From: Natrialba sp. SSL1
GTDB lineage: Archaea; Halobacteriota; Halobacteria; Halobacteriales; Natrialbaceae
Assembly (NCBI RefSeq): GCF_001861355.1
Contig: NZ_MASN01000043.1
Coordinates: 1-64,000 of the forward strand
Direction: 5' to 3'
DNA length: 64,000 nt
The notes under the pieces are model-generated. The model was not told where the DNA came from. It did not search any database and saw only the letters and a program-made list of their open reading frames with translations. This document shows positions 22,054-31,769 of this stretch, one piece after another (the stretch's first letter is position 1; each line of letters begins with the position of its first letter). A program made the position numbers and the translations under genes.

Positions 22054-23031
22054 TCAGGCGTCGAGCTGTCGCCGGTCGCCGGTCCCTTTCGTCAGCGCGC
22101 TCGCGACCGCGCCCTCGAGTACCACGTCGTCGCCGTGGTTGGTGACGCGAATCTCGGGCACGTTGTTGAGCAGCATCTCGGAGACGCGCTCTCGAATCGG
22201 GTCGACGACGAGTTCTTCGTTGTGCAGCGCAACGGCGCCGCCGAAGGAGACGACAATCGGCGCGAACGACTGGATGACGTTCGTCACGCCGATGGCGTTC
22301 CAGTGAGCGAGCTGTTCGATGACGTAGTCGGCGAGTTCGTCCTCCCCGGCGAACTCGAAGACGTCCTTCGCCGTGAAGTCGGGGCTCTCGAGGGGAAGGT
22401 CCGTCGAAATCGTCGGATCGTCGTCAGCAAGAAGTCTCGCGAAGTTCGGGATCCCGTTGCCCGAGCAGTAGGCCTCCCAGTGGCCGTCGTGGCCACAGCC
22501 ACAGGTCAGGCGGCCGTGGGGGTCGACGATACAGTGGCCGACCTCGCCGGCGTTGCCGTCCCAGCCGTCGAGGATCTCGCCGTCGCAGCAGACCCCAGCG
22601 CCGACGCCCGAGGAGATGGTGATGTAGACCATATCGTCGGGGTTTCGGTCGGCGTGGAAGCGCTCGCCGATGACGCCGGCGGTGGTGTCGTTGTGGAGGT
22701 GTACCTCGTCCGTCTCGAGGAGCTTTTCGATCGGACCGGTGAGTGGAATGCGGTCGATCGAATCCGGCAGGTTCGCCGGGTCGATGACGGCACCTTCCGC
22801 GAGGTCGAACGGACCGATCGAGCCGATGCCGGCTGCGGCGACGGCTTCCGGTGTGACGCCGGCGTCGCCGCAGGCTTCCCGTAGCGTCCGGAGGACCCCC
22901 TCTGTTACGTCGATACCCGTCGGTCCGCGTGGTGTGGCGTTTCGACTGACGCCGATCGTCGTCCCGTCGTCCGCGGCGATCGCAGCCCGGACGTTCGTCG
23001 CGCCGAGATCGACGCCCGCATAGTAGACCAT
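22054..23031 (-). CDS. ROK-family sugar kinase (glucokinase-type)
   Basis: 325 residues. The phosphate-binding loop is AGVDLGATNVRAAIA, the catalytic Asp lies in LHNDTTAGVIGE, and the ROK zinc region reads EVGHCIVDPHGRLTCGCGHDGHWEAYCSG, with the Cys-x-Cys-x-x-His and E-A-Y-C pattern. It phosphorylates glucose or a related sugar with ATP. The start (MVYYAGVDLG) is clear and 50 bases separate it from the exoprotein gene. Confidence 0.9.
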   Translation of the reverse strand: MVYYAGVDLGATNVRAAIAADDGTTIGVSRNATPRGPTGIDVTEGVLRTLREACGDAGVTPEAVAAAGIGSIGPFDLAEGAVIDPANLPDSIDRIPLTGPIEKLLETDEVHLHNDTTAGVIGERFHADRNPDDMVYITISSGVGAGVCCDGEILDGWDGNAGEVGHCIVDPHGRLTCGCGHDGHWEAYCSGNGIPNFARLLADDDPTISTDLPLESPDFTAKDVFEFAGEDELADYVIEQLAHWNAIGVTNVIQSFAPIVVSFGGAVALHNEELVVDPIRERVSEMLLNNVPEIRVTNHGDDVVLEGAVASALTKGTGDRRQLDA

Positions 23032-23220
23032 CCTGTTCGAATGACCGCCGCCGCGTTACTTAACTACACATATTGTACTCGGCGACGAGTAGTGACTCCG
23101 ATACGTCGTCTCGAACGCCGAGTTCGGTCCGCACTTCACGGACGGTGGGCGACACCGACTATAGTTGCCCGACGAGTGGGCGGGACACAGTTATCGTCCG
23201 GTCTCACGTTCGGTGGTCGT

Positions 23221-23880
23221 ATGGCCGACACACACCCAGACGGATCGACGGGGACGCTCGTCGTTGGAACGTTCCTCACACTCGACGGCGTGATGCAGTC
23301 ACCGGGCGGGGCCGACGAGGATCGCGACGGTGACTTCGAGCACGGTGGGTGGTCCGTCACCTACTGGGACGAGGTCATGGGCGAGACGATGGACGACCAG
23401 TTTGCCGAGGCCGACGCATTGGTACTCGGTCGCAAGACGTACGAGATCTTCGCCGCGCACTGGCCGCACGTGGAGACGACGGACGATCCCGTGGCGGCCA
23501 AACTGAACCGCATGCCGAAGTACGTCGCCTCGGAAACCCTCGACAGTGTTTCGTGGACCAACTCGACGCTCCTCACCGATACCGTCCCAACAGCCGTCGA
23601 GTCCCTCAAAGCGAAGCGCCAGGACGTGATCCTCGTTCAGGGGAGCCACGACCTGCTCCAGACGTTGCTCGCCCACGACCTCGTCGACGAATTCTGGCTC
23701 TGGATCTTCCCCCTCACTCTGGGGGACGGGAAGCGGTTGTTCGACGACGGAGCAATTCCGGCAGCTCTCGAACTGACGAGTGCCGAAACGTCGAGTACAG
23801 GCGTCCAGTTGCTCCGGTACGAACGAGCGGGCGAACTCGAGTACGACTCGTTCGCGGTGGATGCTGCAGTGGAGGAGTAG
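23221..23880 (+). CDS. dihydrofolate-reductase-like / RibD C-terminal domain protein
   Basis: 219 residues from ATG 23221; longer in-frame starts lack family similarity. The motifs FLTLDGVMQSPGG at the start, ADALVLGRKTYEIFAAHWP, KYVASETLD and LVQGSHDLLQTLL match the RibD_C/DHFR-like fold that binds NADPH. Most members have unknown substrates; some act as antibiotic- or pterin-reducing enzymes. It is divergent from the ROK kinase. The 210 bases after its stop hold only shadow frames. Confidence 0.85.
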   Translation: MADTHPDGSTGTLVVGTFLTLDGVMQSPGGADEDRDGDFEHGGWSVTYWDEVMGETMDDQFAEADALVLGRKTYEIFAAHWPHVETTDDPVAAKLNRMPKYVASETLDSVSWTNSTLLTDTVPTAVESLKAKRQDVILVQGSHDLLQTLLAHDLVDEFWLWIFPLTLGDGKRLFDDGAIPAALELTSAETSSTGVQLLRYERAGELEYDSFAVDAAVEE

Positions 23881-24091
23881 CGGGAGGCACGAATCGGGAG
23901 CCGAGCGCTCGCAGTTCAGCCGTGGCCGTGAATCGGAGTGGGGCGGCGCGGCGAGTGTATTCTCGAGCGGTCATGGTGCTTCAGAGTTCGACACTCACGC
24001 GGCTTCAGGAGTTCGACGGACACACACCTGCCCGCACACGCGTACAACGTCCACCCACGCTCGTCGTCGTTTCCTCACGCCGCTCGCACAC

Positions 24092-24553
24092 TCACGCCTC
24101 GTCGTCGTTCCGGACGAACGTCACCGGACACGGTGCCGACAACAACACCTCCTGTGCCGTCGATCCGAACACTGCCTTCCCCGTCGGCGACCGACGACGC
24201 CCACCGACGACAACCCGATCCGCATCCACCGCAGTCGCCAACTCGACGATCGTCGGCCCGTGATCACCAACCGCACCGCGAGTCTCGTACTCGAGTTCGT
24301 GTTCATCGAGTACGTCTCGTAGCTCGCGAATCGTCGAGTGTCGAGTGGCAACCTCGTTCGGGTCGGCCTCTTCGAGTTCGGTATCGAACTCGAGTCGGGA
24401 GAGGACCTCGTCGTACTCCGAATCGGTAAAGACGTGGCCGAGGACGACGGTCGCCTCGGCCGGTTTTGCGACCTCGACGACGGTTTCTGCCAGTTTGGTG
24501 CTGCGGTCAGCATCGCCAGGCCCAACGGCGAGTAAGACGGTTTTCAATGTCAT
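24092..24553 (-). CDS. universal stress protein UspA family
   Basis: 153 residues from ATG 24553. Strand 1 is MTLKTVLLAVGPGDADRS; the ATP-binding loop near the C-terminus reads DRVVVGGRRRSPTGKAVFGSTAQEVL, close to the G-2x-G-9x-G-S/T motif, and the end is APCPVTFVR. A nucleotide-binding stress protein of the adenine-nucleotide alpha-hydrolase fold. Monocistronic and divergent from the SDR gene. Confidence 0.9.
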   Translation of the reverse strand: MTLKTVLLAVGPGDADRSTKLAETVVEVAKPAEATVVLGHVFTDSEYDEVLSRLEFDTELEEADPNEVATRHSTIRELRDVLDEHELEYETRGAVGDHGPTIVELATAVDADRVVVGGRRRSPTGKAVFGSTAQEVLLSAPCPVTFVRNDDEA

Positions 24554-24664
24554 ACCCCATGTATGTACGGGGGGATACTTAACTTCGGGAGCCGCCCGTA
24601 GCGATGACACGTCGCAGTTTGGCGTCCCAGGCGGCTTTTTACCCGCTCTCGACGAGGGTGGCGT

Positions 24665-25462
24665 ATGGACGAACACGCACTCGAGAACCGAACCGTTCTC
24701 GTGACGGGAAGCGCACGCGGCGTCGGCCGGGAACTCTTGCTGGCGACGGCAGCGTACGGCGCAGACACCGCGGTTCACTACCACACGAGCGCCGAGGCGG
24801 CCCGTGAGGTCGCCGCAGAAGCCCGTTCCCGCGGTGGCGGCCACACGGAAGCGATGACAGTCCAGGCCGACGTCACCGACCCCGAGAGCGTCAACGGACT
24901 CTTCAACGCCGTCGAGTCCGAACTCGGGAGCGTTGACATCTTAGTGAACAACGTCGGCGACTTCGCGCCCAGTCACTGGGACGAACTCGAGTTCGAGACG
25001 TGGAATCGCGTCCTGGAGACGAACCTCAACGGCACCTATCTCTGTTCGAAGCGGGCACTGGAGACGATGCGCGGCGGAGAGCAGGGCAGTCGGGGTGGTG
25101 GCACTGACGACAGCAGTACCGATGGCGACGACTACGGCCGCATCGTCAACATCGGCTACGCCTCAAGCGAAAAGGGGCTGGTGAGCCCGGAGAACTTCCC
25201 GTACTTTGTCGCGAAGGCGGGCGTATTGATGTTCACCCGAATGCTGGCTGCGGATACGCAGGACGACGGCGTGACCGTCAACGCGATTTCGCCGTACGTC
25301 GTCGAGAACTCGGACGAGTTCCCCGAAGAACTGCCCCGTGGCCGGCCGGCGAGCTTCGACGATCTGGTGCAGCCGCTGTTGTTCTTCCTCGATCCCGACT
25401 CGGGGTATATCAGCGGCGAGAATATCGAAGTCGACGGTGGCTGGTTACCGGAACACGTCTGA
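24665..25462 (+). CDS. short-chain dehydrogenase/reductase (FabG-like)
   Basis: 265 residues. NAD(P)-binding GSARGVGREL (about 16-25), NNVGDFAP (NAG-like motif), active-site Ser in VNIGYASSEKG and Tyr-x-x-x-Lys in YFVAKAGV, then substrate-loop and the C-terminal SGYISGENIEVDGGW shared with 3-oxoacyl-ACP reductases. The insert EQGSRGGGTDDSSTDGDD before the catalytic strand is a haloarchaeal low-complexity loop. Substrate cannot be read from sequence. Its 3' end is 30 bases from the convergent geranylgeranyl reductase gene. Confidence 0.9.
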   Translation: MDEHALENRTVLVTGSARGVGRELLLATAAYGADTAVHYHTSAEAAREVAAEARSRGGGHTEAMTVQADVTDPESVNGLFNAVESELGSVDILVNNVGDFAPSHWDELEFETWNRVLETNLNGTYLCSKRALETMRGGEQGSRGGGTDDSSTDGDDYGRIVNIGYASSEKGLVSPENFPYFVAKAGVLMFTRMLAADTQDDGVTVNAISPYVVENSDEFPEELPRGRPASFDDLVQPLLFFLDPDSGYISGENIEVDGGWLPEHV

Positions 25463-25491
25463 GCGGGTCGACGTGAGAAACGCCGTCCGGC

Positions 25492-26736
25492 TTAGAAGCT
25501 AGCTCCGAGACCAAACTCCTGTTTGACAAACCGTGCGAGCAACGGAATGTCGCCCGGGCTGAACAGATTTGCAATCGCGCGGACGTTCCCGCGGTTTGCC
25601 TTTGCCAGCGTATCGTCGTCGAGTTGGCGCAGATTCTGCATGAACTCATCGTAGCGCTCATTCTCGGCGAGGTAGAGCAATTTCGTCATCCAGAGACGCT
25701 TTTGCATGTTCGGCGCGACTTCGCGATGCCAGAGCGTGTCGTAGACCTCGAGATTCTCCGCGGACGGCTCGATGTCGCCGTGTTTGAGACAGCTATCGAC
25801 TGCTGCTGCTGCCATCCGCCCGGACTGCATGCACTTGTTGATCCCCTCACCCCAGAGCGGGTCGACCGTCGGAACCGTGTCACCGATGGCCATGAACCGA
25901 TCGGTGTGCATCTGCCCCGGCATCTGGATGTGGGCCGAGCCGCGGTGTTGCTTGCCCTCGATCCGCGTCGCGTTCTGGAACCGCGGATCGGTGTCGAGCC
26001 AGTGGTCGAGATAGTCGTCGATCGCGAACCCATCGCGTGCGTATCGGTCGTGTCCGTTGTTCTGGATGTAGCAGAGACCGACCTTGGCCGTATCCTCTCC
26101 GGTATGGAAGATCCACGAGTAGCCACCCGGCGCAATATCGTGATCCAGACGCAACATCATCGCATCGTGAAGGTCCGCGAAGCCGGGTCGGTCGATATCG
26201 ATCCCCTCGAACTCGTACTCGATGCCGATCGCGTGATTCTCCCGTTTGAGATCACTCACGCCGAGTTTCTTCGCGATCGGCGCTGCCGGTCCGGTCGCGT
26301 CGATCATCACGTCACCGTAGACCTCCTGATCACCGTTGTAGGTCATCCCGACGATCTCACCGCCATCCATGATCGGCGCGGTCGCGCGCGACTCGAAGTA
26401 GTACTCCGCGCCCGCGTCCTGACCGTCCTCGGCGAGATAGCGTTTGAAGTCGGCGAACTCGAGTACCGCGCCGGGCTGTTCTTTCACGTAGTGGTCGGTC
26501 GGCGACTCGAGGACGACGCTGTCGGTGTACTGCATGACAACATCGTCGGGAATGCCGAACGAGGCCATCATCGAGGGGAACGTTCCGGCGGTCGATTTGT
26601 TGCTCTGGCGCGGGAACTCGTCCTCGGACTCAGTTTCGAGGACGACGACGTCGTATCCGCGCGTCGCGAGATCACGGGCACATTGGGCACCCGCCGGCCC
26701 GGCACCGGCGATCACCACGTCGTAGCGGTCGGTCAT
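25492..26736 (-). CDS. geranylgeranyl reductase family flavoprotein
   Basis: 414 residues from ATG 26736. FAD-binding GAGPAGAQCARDLA (about 10-23), the second FAD motif FMAIGDTVPTVDPLWGEGIN, and the helical C-terminus typical of archaeal geranylgeranyl reductases. These enzymes saturate the isoprenoid chains of archaeol lipids or of quinones. Haloarchaea carry several paralogues, so the exact substrate is unclear. The gene converges with the SDR. Confidence 0.85.
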   Translation of the reverse strand: MTDRYDVVIAGAGPAGAQCARDLATRGYDVVVLETESEDEFPRQSNKSTAGTFPSMMASFGIPDDVVMQYTDSVVLESPTDHYVKEQPGAVLEFADFKRYLAEDGQDAGAEYYFESRATAPIMDGGEIVGMTYNGDQEVYGDVMIDATGPAAPIAKKLGVSDLKRENHAIGIEYEFEGIDIDRPGFADLHDAMMLRLDHDIAPGGYSWIFHTGEDTAKVGLCYIQNNGHDRYARDGFAIDDYLDHWLDTDPRFQNATRIEGKQHRGSAHIQMPGQMHTDRFMAIGDTVPTVDPLWGEGINKCMQSGRMAAAAVDSCLKHGDIEPSAENLEVYDTLWHREVAPNMQKRLWMTKLLYLAENERYDEFMQNLRQLDDDTLAKANRGNVRAIANLFSPGDIPLLARFVKQEFGLGASF

Positions 26737-26985
26737 ACTCGTGTGACTCTCTCGAACCCTAATGAGTTTGTTCAGTCGTCGCTGTGAGCGACCGGACTCG
26801 AGTAGACTCCGCTCCGAGCCCACCAGCGGGTACTCGAGGCTGCTGACTGGTACTCGATAAGTGGGAGAGTTACTTGGTGTTTGGTGTCTGATGGGTGTCT
26901 CGTGACGGGACGCGTGCAGTGGTGACGCGACAGTCGCGCGCGTCGACCGCGTACCTTTTTGCTCCCCTCGGAAAAAAGAGGGCGT

Positions 26986-27765
26986 ATGGTCGACGTCCTC
27001 GACAACAAACGGGCCGCGACGCGATTTCGGATCCTCGTACAGATCGCCGAGCGCCAGCCCGCCGTCAGCCAGGGGGAGATCGCCGAGGAAGTCGGCGTGA
27101 CGAGCCAGGCCGTCAGCGAGTATATCCGTGATCTCGTCGACGACGGCCTCGTCGAGAAGGAAGGCCGGTCGCGCTACCGCGTCACCCGCGAGGGCGTCGA
27201 CTGGCTCTTTCGCGCCGCAGACGACGTGCGTCGCTTCGCCGACCACGTCACCGGCGACGTCCTCGGTGCGATGAGCGAAGACGCCTACATCGCCGCCGAT
27301 GATATCGAGGAAGGCGACACCGTCTCACTGACACTCGAGGACGGCCTCCTTCACGCGACCCCGGGCGGTGGAGGTCCCGCAACGGGTATCGCCACCACCG
27401 ACGCCGAAGCCGGCACCGACGTCGGCGTCACGAGCTTCGAGGGTGTGATGGAACTCGAACCCGGCTCCGTGACGGTTCTGCAGGTGCCGACGGTTCGAAC
27501 CGGTGGCAGCCGTGCGATCGATGACGAGACCGTTCGCGACGCCTGCGACGACGCCGACCTCGTCGTCGCAACAGGGGTAGAGGCGACCGTCGCCTGCCGC
27601 CAGGCGGACGTCGACCCCGCAGTGACGTTTGCCGTCGGCGAAGTCGCAGCCGACGCCGCCGAACACGGACTCGAGGTGACCGCTATCGCGACGACGGATG
27701 CCGTCGGGCGCGTCACGGACGCGCTTCGGGATGCGGACGTGGCGTACGAGGTACTCGAGGGCTGA
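26986..27765 (+). CDS. winged-helix transcription regulator with sensor domain
   Basis: 259 residues from ATG 26986 (MVDVLDNKRAATRFRILVQI). The N-terminal wHTH reads VSQGEIAEEVGVTSQAVSEYIRDL and the wing KEGRSRYRVTREG. Residues about 100-259 form an alpha/beta domain with Gly-rich strands that may bind a ligand; I recall it as DUF7839. Widely conserved in haloarchaea. It is divergent from the geranylgeranyl reductase gene across 250 bp. Confidence 0.75.
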   Translation: MVDVLDNKRAATRFRILVQIAERQPAVSQGEIAEEVGVTSQAVSEYIRDLVDDGLVEKEGRSRYRVTREGVDWLFRAADDVRRFADHVTGDVLGAMSEDAYIAADDIEEGDTVSLTLEDGLLHATPGGGGPATGIATTDAEAGTDVGVTSFEGVMELEPGSVTVLQVPTVRTGGSRAIDDETVRDACDDADLVVATGVEATVACRQADVDPAVTFAVGEVAADAAEHGLEVTAIATTDAVGRVTDALRDADVAYEVLEG

Positions 27766-27828
27766 TACAGGGAGTCGAGCAGAGCACGCTGCGAGATATG
27801 CTGCAACTCGTGCGTACGTGATCACCAC

Positions 27829-29103
27829 TCAGTCACGCCGCCGACGCTCGAGTGTCCCCAATCGCTGGATTCGTGACTCGGTCGTGGGGTGTGTCCGAGG
27901 CCGCCACGTCAGCAGTTGCCGAATTCGATCACGTATTGGGTCGACAGCGGGTTTCACGAACGGCTCGATGATCCACGACTTCGGTTCGCTGTCGTCACCC
28001 GCACCCGTGTCGTCACCTGCATCCGCATCCACAGCGCCGCGGTCGGAAGACCGCTGTTGATCGAACCCGTTCTCGGACTGTCGGTTGCCAAAGTCCGAGA
28101 CGTTCTTCCGCCACATATCAAACTGACCGACGAACAAGCGTTCGAACCAACTTTCCTCGGCGTCACCGTCTCTGTCGTTTTCGTCGTCCGCCCAGTCGAT
28201 CGAGAGTGACTGGGAAACGATTCCGAGCGTTGCGCTCGCGTCGAGTCGTGCGTCCCGTTTCGGGCGGTCGCCACCGTCGAGCGTCTCGAGGGCGCTGGCA
28301 ACTGCGGCCGGATCGCCGACGAGTTGGCTCGCCCCGCGATCGGCGGCGTACTCGCGGGCCTTTGCGAACAGGCCGAGTGTAATGGCGTAGATCCCGAGCA
28401 GCAGTCGGGCGACGGGGCTCACGACCAGAAAGCCCACTGTAATCGCAACGAACGGCACGACAAGAACGAACAGCAGCATTAGTCCGAAAACGGGGCCCAA
28501 CCTGATGACGAATACGATCATCGCCACGAGCACCCCTCGAAGCATGCGTTCGCGCTCGAGCAGTCGATCACCGATTGCGACGATCGCGGCGACGGCACTG
28601 ACGACCGTGAGATCGCGGTTCGCGAGGTGGGCAATCTCGTGGGCCAGTGCCGCGTCCAGTTCGGTGTCCTCGAGGGTGTCGAGCAGTCCCGTGGTGACCA
28701 CGATCGTCGGTGACCGCTGGGTCCCGACAGTGAGACAGTTCGGGTCGTCGCAGTCCGTGACGGCAACCGACGGAACTGGGACGTCAGCCTGCTTTGCCAG
28801 TCGTCGGACTCGAGCACCGACGTTTCGTGGACCGTCACCCTCGACCGGCTCGGGGTTGAGACCGGAGACAGCCGTTCGCGAGCCGTATCGGGCCTGAACG
28901 ACCACGAGGCCGATTGCACCGAGCAACACTGTTCCGACGGTAGCTGGGACCCCAAGGTTAGGGCTCACTGTGTGGCCACTCGCGGAAAGCATTCGGTGGC
29001 CGCTCCAGGCGAGCACTGAGAGGAGAAGTCCATTAACGCCGACCACCAGAGCAAGCGCAGCAACAATGCGGGTCTGGAGACGTCGATCCGGCGTTAGCGG
29101 CAT
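27829..29103 (-). CDS. HtpX-like M48 membrane metalloprotease
   Basis: 424 residues. Two N-terminal membrane helices, then the zinc site HEIAHLANRD (H-E-x-x-H) and a downstream pair of helices; the third ligand Glu lies in YAADRGASQLVGDP. The C-terminus has a long acidic low-complexity insert (DAGDDTGAGDD) before the conserved HPTTESRIQRL end. It is a membrane protein quality-control protease. It converges with the regulator gene at 27765. Confidence 0.9.
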   Translation of the reverse strand: MPLTPDRRLQTRIVAALALVVGVNGLLLSVLAWSGHRMLSASGHTVSPNLGVPATVGTVLLGAIGLVVVQARYGSRTAVSGLNPEPVEGDGPRNVGARVRRLAKQADVPVPSVAVTDCDDPNCLTVGTQRSPTIVVTTGLLDTLEDTELDAALAHEIAHLANRDLTVVSAVAAIVAIGDRLLERERMLRGVLVAMIVFVIRLGPVFGLMLLFVLVVPFVAITVGFLVVSPVARLLLGIYAITLGLFAKAREYAADRGASQLVGDPAAVASALETLDGGDRPKRDARLDASATLGIVSQSLSIDWADDENDRDGDAEESWFERLFVGQFDMWRKNVSDFGNRQSENGFDQQRSSDRGAVDADAGDDTGAGDDSEPKSWIIEPFVKPAVDPIRDRIRQLLTWRPRTHPTTESRIQRLGTLERRRRD

Positions 29104-29177
29104 ATCGAAGTCTCGAACCTATAATTCCAACAATGTTTTGGACGGAGCGTATGCCAACTGAACGTTCTGTGCCGAGC

Positions 29178-29945
29178 TTATCCGATATACCGCAGATCGT
29201 CGTCCGTCGGCACGTCCATCTGCTGTTGCTGTTCCATCTCCTGGATCTTCCCGATGACATCTTCCATCTCCTCGGCACGCTCGTCGAGCGTCTCGTAATC
29301 CAGGTCGATCTCGAGTACCTCCTCTAACACCTCGAGCACGGCGCGGGCGCTTTTCGGATCGACGAGGTAGCCGCTCGTCTCGCCCATCAGACATGCCGAC
29401 TCGAAGCCGCGACGGGCACCAAGGCCGAGCAGCAGGCCCGAGACCCCGACGATGCCGCCCGCCGGTTCGTCCTCTCTGAACTCGACGCCGGCCTCCTCTA
29501 AGTCCTCGCGCATCGACTCCTCCGTCATGGCACCCACGACGGCGTACTCATCGATGAGTTCGCCCGTCGGAATCCCGCCGAGTGCAAACGCTTCGGAGGC
29601 CCCGAACTCCTCGGCGATGTCGAGGAAGGCACCTGTCAGCACATAGTGGCCGTCGTTCGTCTGCGCCTGATGATCGCCGGTCAGCAAGAGCAGGTCGCGT
29701 CCCTCGGGTGGAGAGACAGCGTAGATCTCGGCACACGTGAGTTCCGAGACGCCGTCTTCGACGGTCACCTGCGGTGGGAACTCGCGAGAGTACACCCGTC
29801 GCACGAGCGTACTCTCGCCCTCGAGTTCCTCCAGCAGGTGGTCGACGGCGAGTTTCCCAACGTGTCCGACGCCCGGCAGCCCCTCGACGAGTACGGGGTC
29901 GTCCAGGTCGAGTTCGGCGACCGCGTCGATGTCGAGTTCGTCCAT
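29178..29945 (-). CDS. PAC2-family proteasome-assembly chaperone-like protein
   Basis: 255 residues. Conserved DPVLVEGLPGVGHVGKLAVDHLLE, DLLLLTGDHQAQTNDGHYVL, ALGGIPTGELIDEYAVVGA and GVSGLLLGLGARRG are PAC2-family blocks. Eukaryotic PAC2 helps proteasome assembly; the archaeal role is not established. The short C-terminus EMEQQQQMDVP is low complexity. It follows nop10 by five bases in the same operon. Confidence 0.9.
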   Translation of the reverse strand: MDELDIDAVAELDLDDPVLVEGLPGVGHVGKLAVDHLLEELEGESTLVRRVYSREFPPQVTVEDGVSELTCAEIYAVSPPEGRDLLLLTGDHQAQTNDGHYVLTGAFLDIAEEFGASEAFALGGIPTGELIDEYAVVGAMTEESMREDLEEAGVEFREDEPAGGIVGVSGLLLGLGARRGFESACLMGETSGYLVDPKSARAVLEVLEEVLEIDLDYETLDERAEEMEDVIGKIQEMEQQQQMDVPTDDDLRYIG

Positions 29946-29950
29946 ATACC

Positions 29951-30133
29951 CTAGCAGCGATGGCGACGTTTAAGAGCGCGTCGGTACTCGCCGTAGGGAT
30001 CTTCGGGATCGAAGGGTGCGGGGGCACTGTTTTCGGTGTCAGCGCCACAGTCCGGACACGTCGCAGAAAGGGTATATCGCGGGCGGTCGTGTCGCTTGCG
30101 CCACGCCGAACACACCCGGATATCAGATTTCAT
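29951..30133 (-). CDS. nop10: H/ACA RNA-protein component Nop10
   Basis: 60 residues. MKSDIRVCSAWRKRHDRPRY, then YTLSATCPDCG and FDPEDPYGEYRRALKRR, the family signature. It binds Cbf5 and guides pseudouridylation with H/ACA RNAs. It clusters with aIF2alpha and ribosomal genes as in other archaea. Confidence 0.95.
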   Translation of the reverse strand: MKSDIRVCSAWRKRHDRPRYTLSATCPDCGADTENSAPAPFDPEDPYGEYRRALKRRHRC

Positions 30134-30171
30134 TGTCGCTGTAGTGATTGCAAGACGGCTGTATCAGTCCG

Positions 30172-30972
30172 TTACTCCTCGTCAGTCCGTCGCTCGCGGT
30201 GGTACTCGCCGTCGCCACCGTGGCCCTGGATCGCAGCGACCGCGCGATCCGCACTCTCCTCGAGTTGGGCCTCGGCGGTCTTGTAGTTCGGCGCCTGCAC
30301 ACGGATCCGGTACTCAGGTGCGCCGACGTAGGTCACTTCGAGGTCGACCTCCTCTGGAACCTCGCCGTTCCCTTCGGCGGCCTCGAGTGCCTCGCGGATG
30401 CCGTCTACGCCGGTCGCCGATGGATTCTCGAGGTCGACGTAGCCGGTGACGTTGACGTACGGCACCGAGACGTTCTCGCGAGCGGTTTCGACGAGCGATT
30501 CGATCTCGTCGTCTGTGAGCTCGGTGCTCTCGAGCGCCTCGCTGCCGTGGATTGCAGCCTGCTTGAAGCCCTCGTAGAGGCTACCGTGTGCGCCGATGAG
30601 CTCGTTCGCGATCGCGGTGAACTCCTCGTCACCGATGTCGTCGCCGGTCGCCAGATCCATCCAGTTGTCGGCCTTCTGCTCGTTTTTCCACTGTTGGATC
30701 TTCTCCGAGCGCTGGTGGTCGTTGACGTCCTTGAGCGAGAGGTCGATCTGCTGGGACTCCTCGTCGACATCTAGGACCTTGCAGACGACGATCTGGCCCT
30801 CTCGGACGTGGTCACGGACGTTCTTGATCCAGCCGCTGGCGACCTCGGAGATGTGAATCAGGCCGCGCTTGTCCTCGTACTCCTCGAGATCGACGAAGAC
30901 ACCGAAGTCTTCAATCTCGTCGATCTTGCCGACGACGAGTTCGCCGGGGTCGGGCCAGCCGCTGTACTTCAT
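30172..30972 (-). CDS. eif2a: translation initiation factor aIF2 subunit alpha
   Basis: 266 residues. N-terminal S1 domain ([28 protein letters not shown]), the central helical domain (about 90-175) and the C-terminal alpha/beta domain binding aIF2gamma. It helps bring initiator tRNA to the ribosome. Its ATG overlaps the S27e stop in ATGA. Notably the initiator tRNA-Met gene is also in this window (32765). Confidence 0.95.
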   Translation of the reverse strand: MKYSGWPDPGELVVGKIDEIEDFGVFVDLEEYEDKRGLIHISEVASGWIKNVRDHVREGQIVVCKVLDVDEESQQIDLSLKDVNDHQRSEKIQQWKNEQKADNWMDLATGDDIGDEEFTAIANELIGAHGSLYEGFKQAAIHGSEALESTELTDDEIESLVETARENVSVPYVNVTGYVDLENPSATGVDGIREALEAAEGNGEVPEEVDLEVTYVGAPEYRIRVQAPNYKTAEAQLEESADRAVAAIQGHGGDGEYHRERRTDEE

Positions 30973-31142
30973 CGTGACTCGACGGTGTCGACGATCTCGT
31001 GTTCGATCTCGGCTTTGCCACCGGTCGGTCGCGCGAGCGTCGTGCCACAGACGGCACAGGCGACCTCCGTGGAGGCCTTGCCGAAGACGGTCTGTTCGTT
31101 CTCGCAGTCACTGCATCGAACGCTGTAGAAATTTCCTGCCAT
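30969..31142 (-). CDS. rps27e: 30S ribosomal protein S27e
   Basis: 57 residues from ATG 31142. A zinc ribbon [20 protein letters not shown], then [20 protein letters not shown] longer in-frame start would overlap L44e. It is the second gene in the L44e-S27e-aIF2alpha-Nop10-PAC2 operon. Confidence 0.95.
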   Translation of the reverse strand: MAGNFYSVRCSDCENEQTVFGKASTEVACAVCGTTLARPTGGKAEIEHEIVDTVESR

Positions 31143-31147
31143 TGAAA

Positions 31148-31429
31148 TCACTCCTGGAACTCGAGTCGGCCGGCGCGCCATCCCTCGCGGAGGTGGGCCT
31201 TGCCACACTCGTTGCAGCGGTACTTGAGGTCGGTCTTCTTGGTTGGCTTCTCGCCACCGGGAACCTTCGAGAAGCGACCGGAGTTACCGATCGACGCGGT
31301 GTTGCGCCGGGTTCGGCGAGCGTCCCACTTCATACCGGAGGAACGACCCGATCGGGACTTCTCGACTTCGTGTTCGTGGTGTTCGTTACAGTGCGGGCAG
31401 TACGTATTGAATCGGCGTGGCATCTGCAT
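31148..31429 (-). CDS. rpl44e: 50S ribosomal protein L44e
   Basis: 93 residues: [20 protein letters not shown], a KRR-rich middle and [19 protein letters not shown], with two C-x-x-C pairs. It binds the E-site region of the large subunit. First gene of the translation operon. Confidence 0.96.
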   Translation of the reverse strand: MQMPRRFNTYCPHCNEHHEHEVEKSRSGRSSGMKWDARRTRRNTASIGNSGRFSKVPGGEKPTKKTDLKYRCNECGKAHLREGWRAGRLEFQE

Positions 31430-31622
31430 GGTTATCTCACTTGACGTGGGCTAAGATAGCGCTGTTTAAAACCCGTTTGGTTCGTCGTCGGCTTCGACGC
31501 CGAGGGCGACCCTTACGCGGGCGCGCGTTTCGTGTACAGGTTCGTTCGTCCCGTCGGTCGTTGGTAATATCGACACAACCACCGCGCCAGTCCTGTGAGT
31601 AGCATCGGTTCCACCATCGTCG

Positions 31623-31707
31623 ACAGCACCGGCTATCGTCGCCACTGCAAGCCACTGTACACCTGATCGCACGGTAGCTGTGCGATCAGTGAGTAAATAG
31701 TTGCAGT
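31623..31707 (-). repeat. dispersed intergenic element, compact copy (MITE- or RNA-like)
   Basis: On the minus strand this segment reads ACAACTGCAACTAT near its left end, a hairpin CTGATCGCAC-AGCTACC-GTGCGATCAG (arms 31662-31671 and 31679-31688), then CAGTGGCTTGCAGTGGCGAC. All of these blocks recur in order at 55692-55943 on the plus strand. ACTGCAA and TTGCAGT near the two ends form a dyad. No gene is visible; 31437-31769 is otherwise empty apart from upstream sequence of L44e and the next gene. Confidence 0.65.
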
Positions 31708-31769
31708 TGTTGCTCTCCCAGCCACAGGTGTTCGAAGCGTTTAATCCGCTCTCCTGAGAACTGTGGCGT

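Noticed and set aside
24554-24844. A longer UspA starting at 24844
   Set aside because: The extra 97 residues have no similarity to the family and overlap the divergent SDR gene; MTLKTVLLAVG at 24553 is the normal N-terminus.
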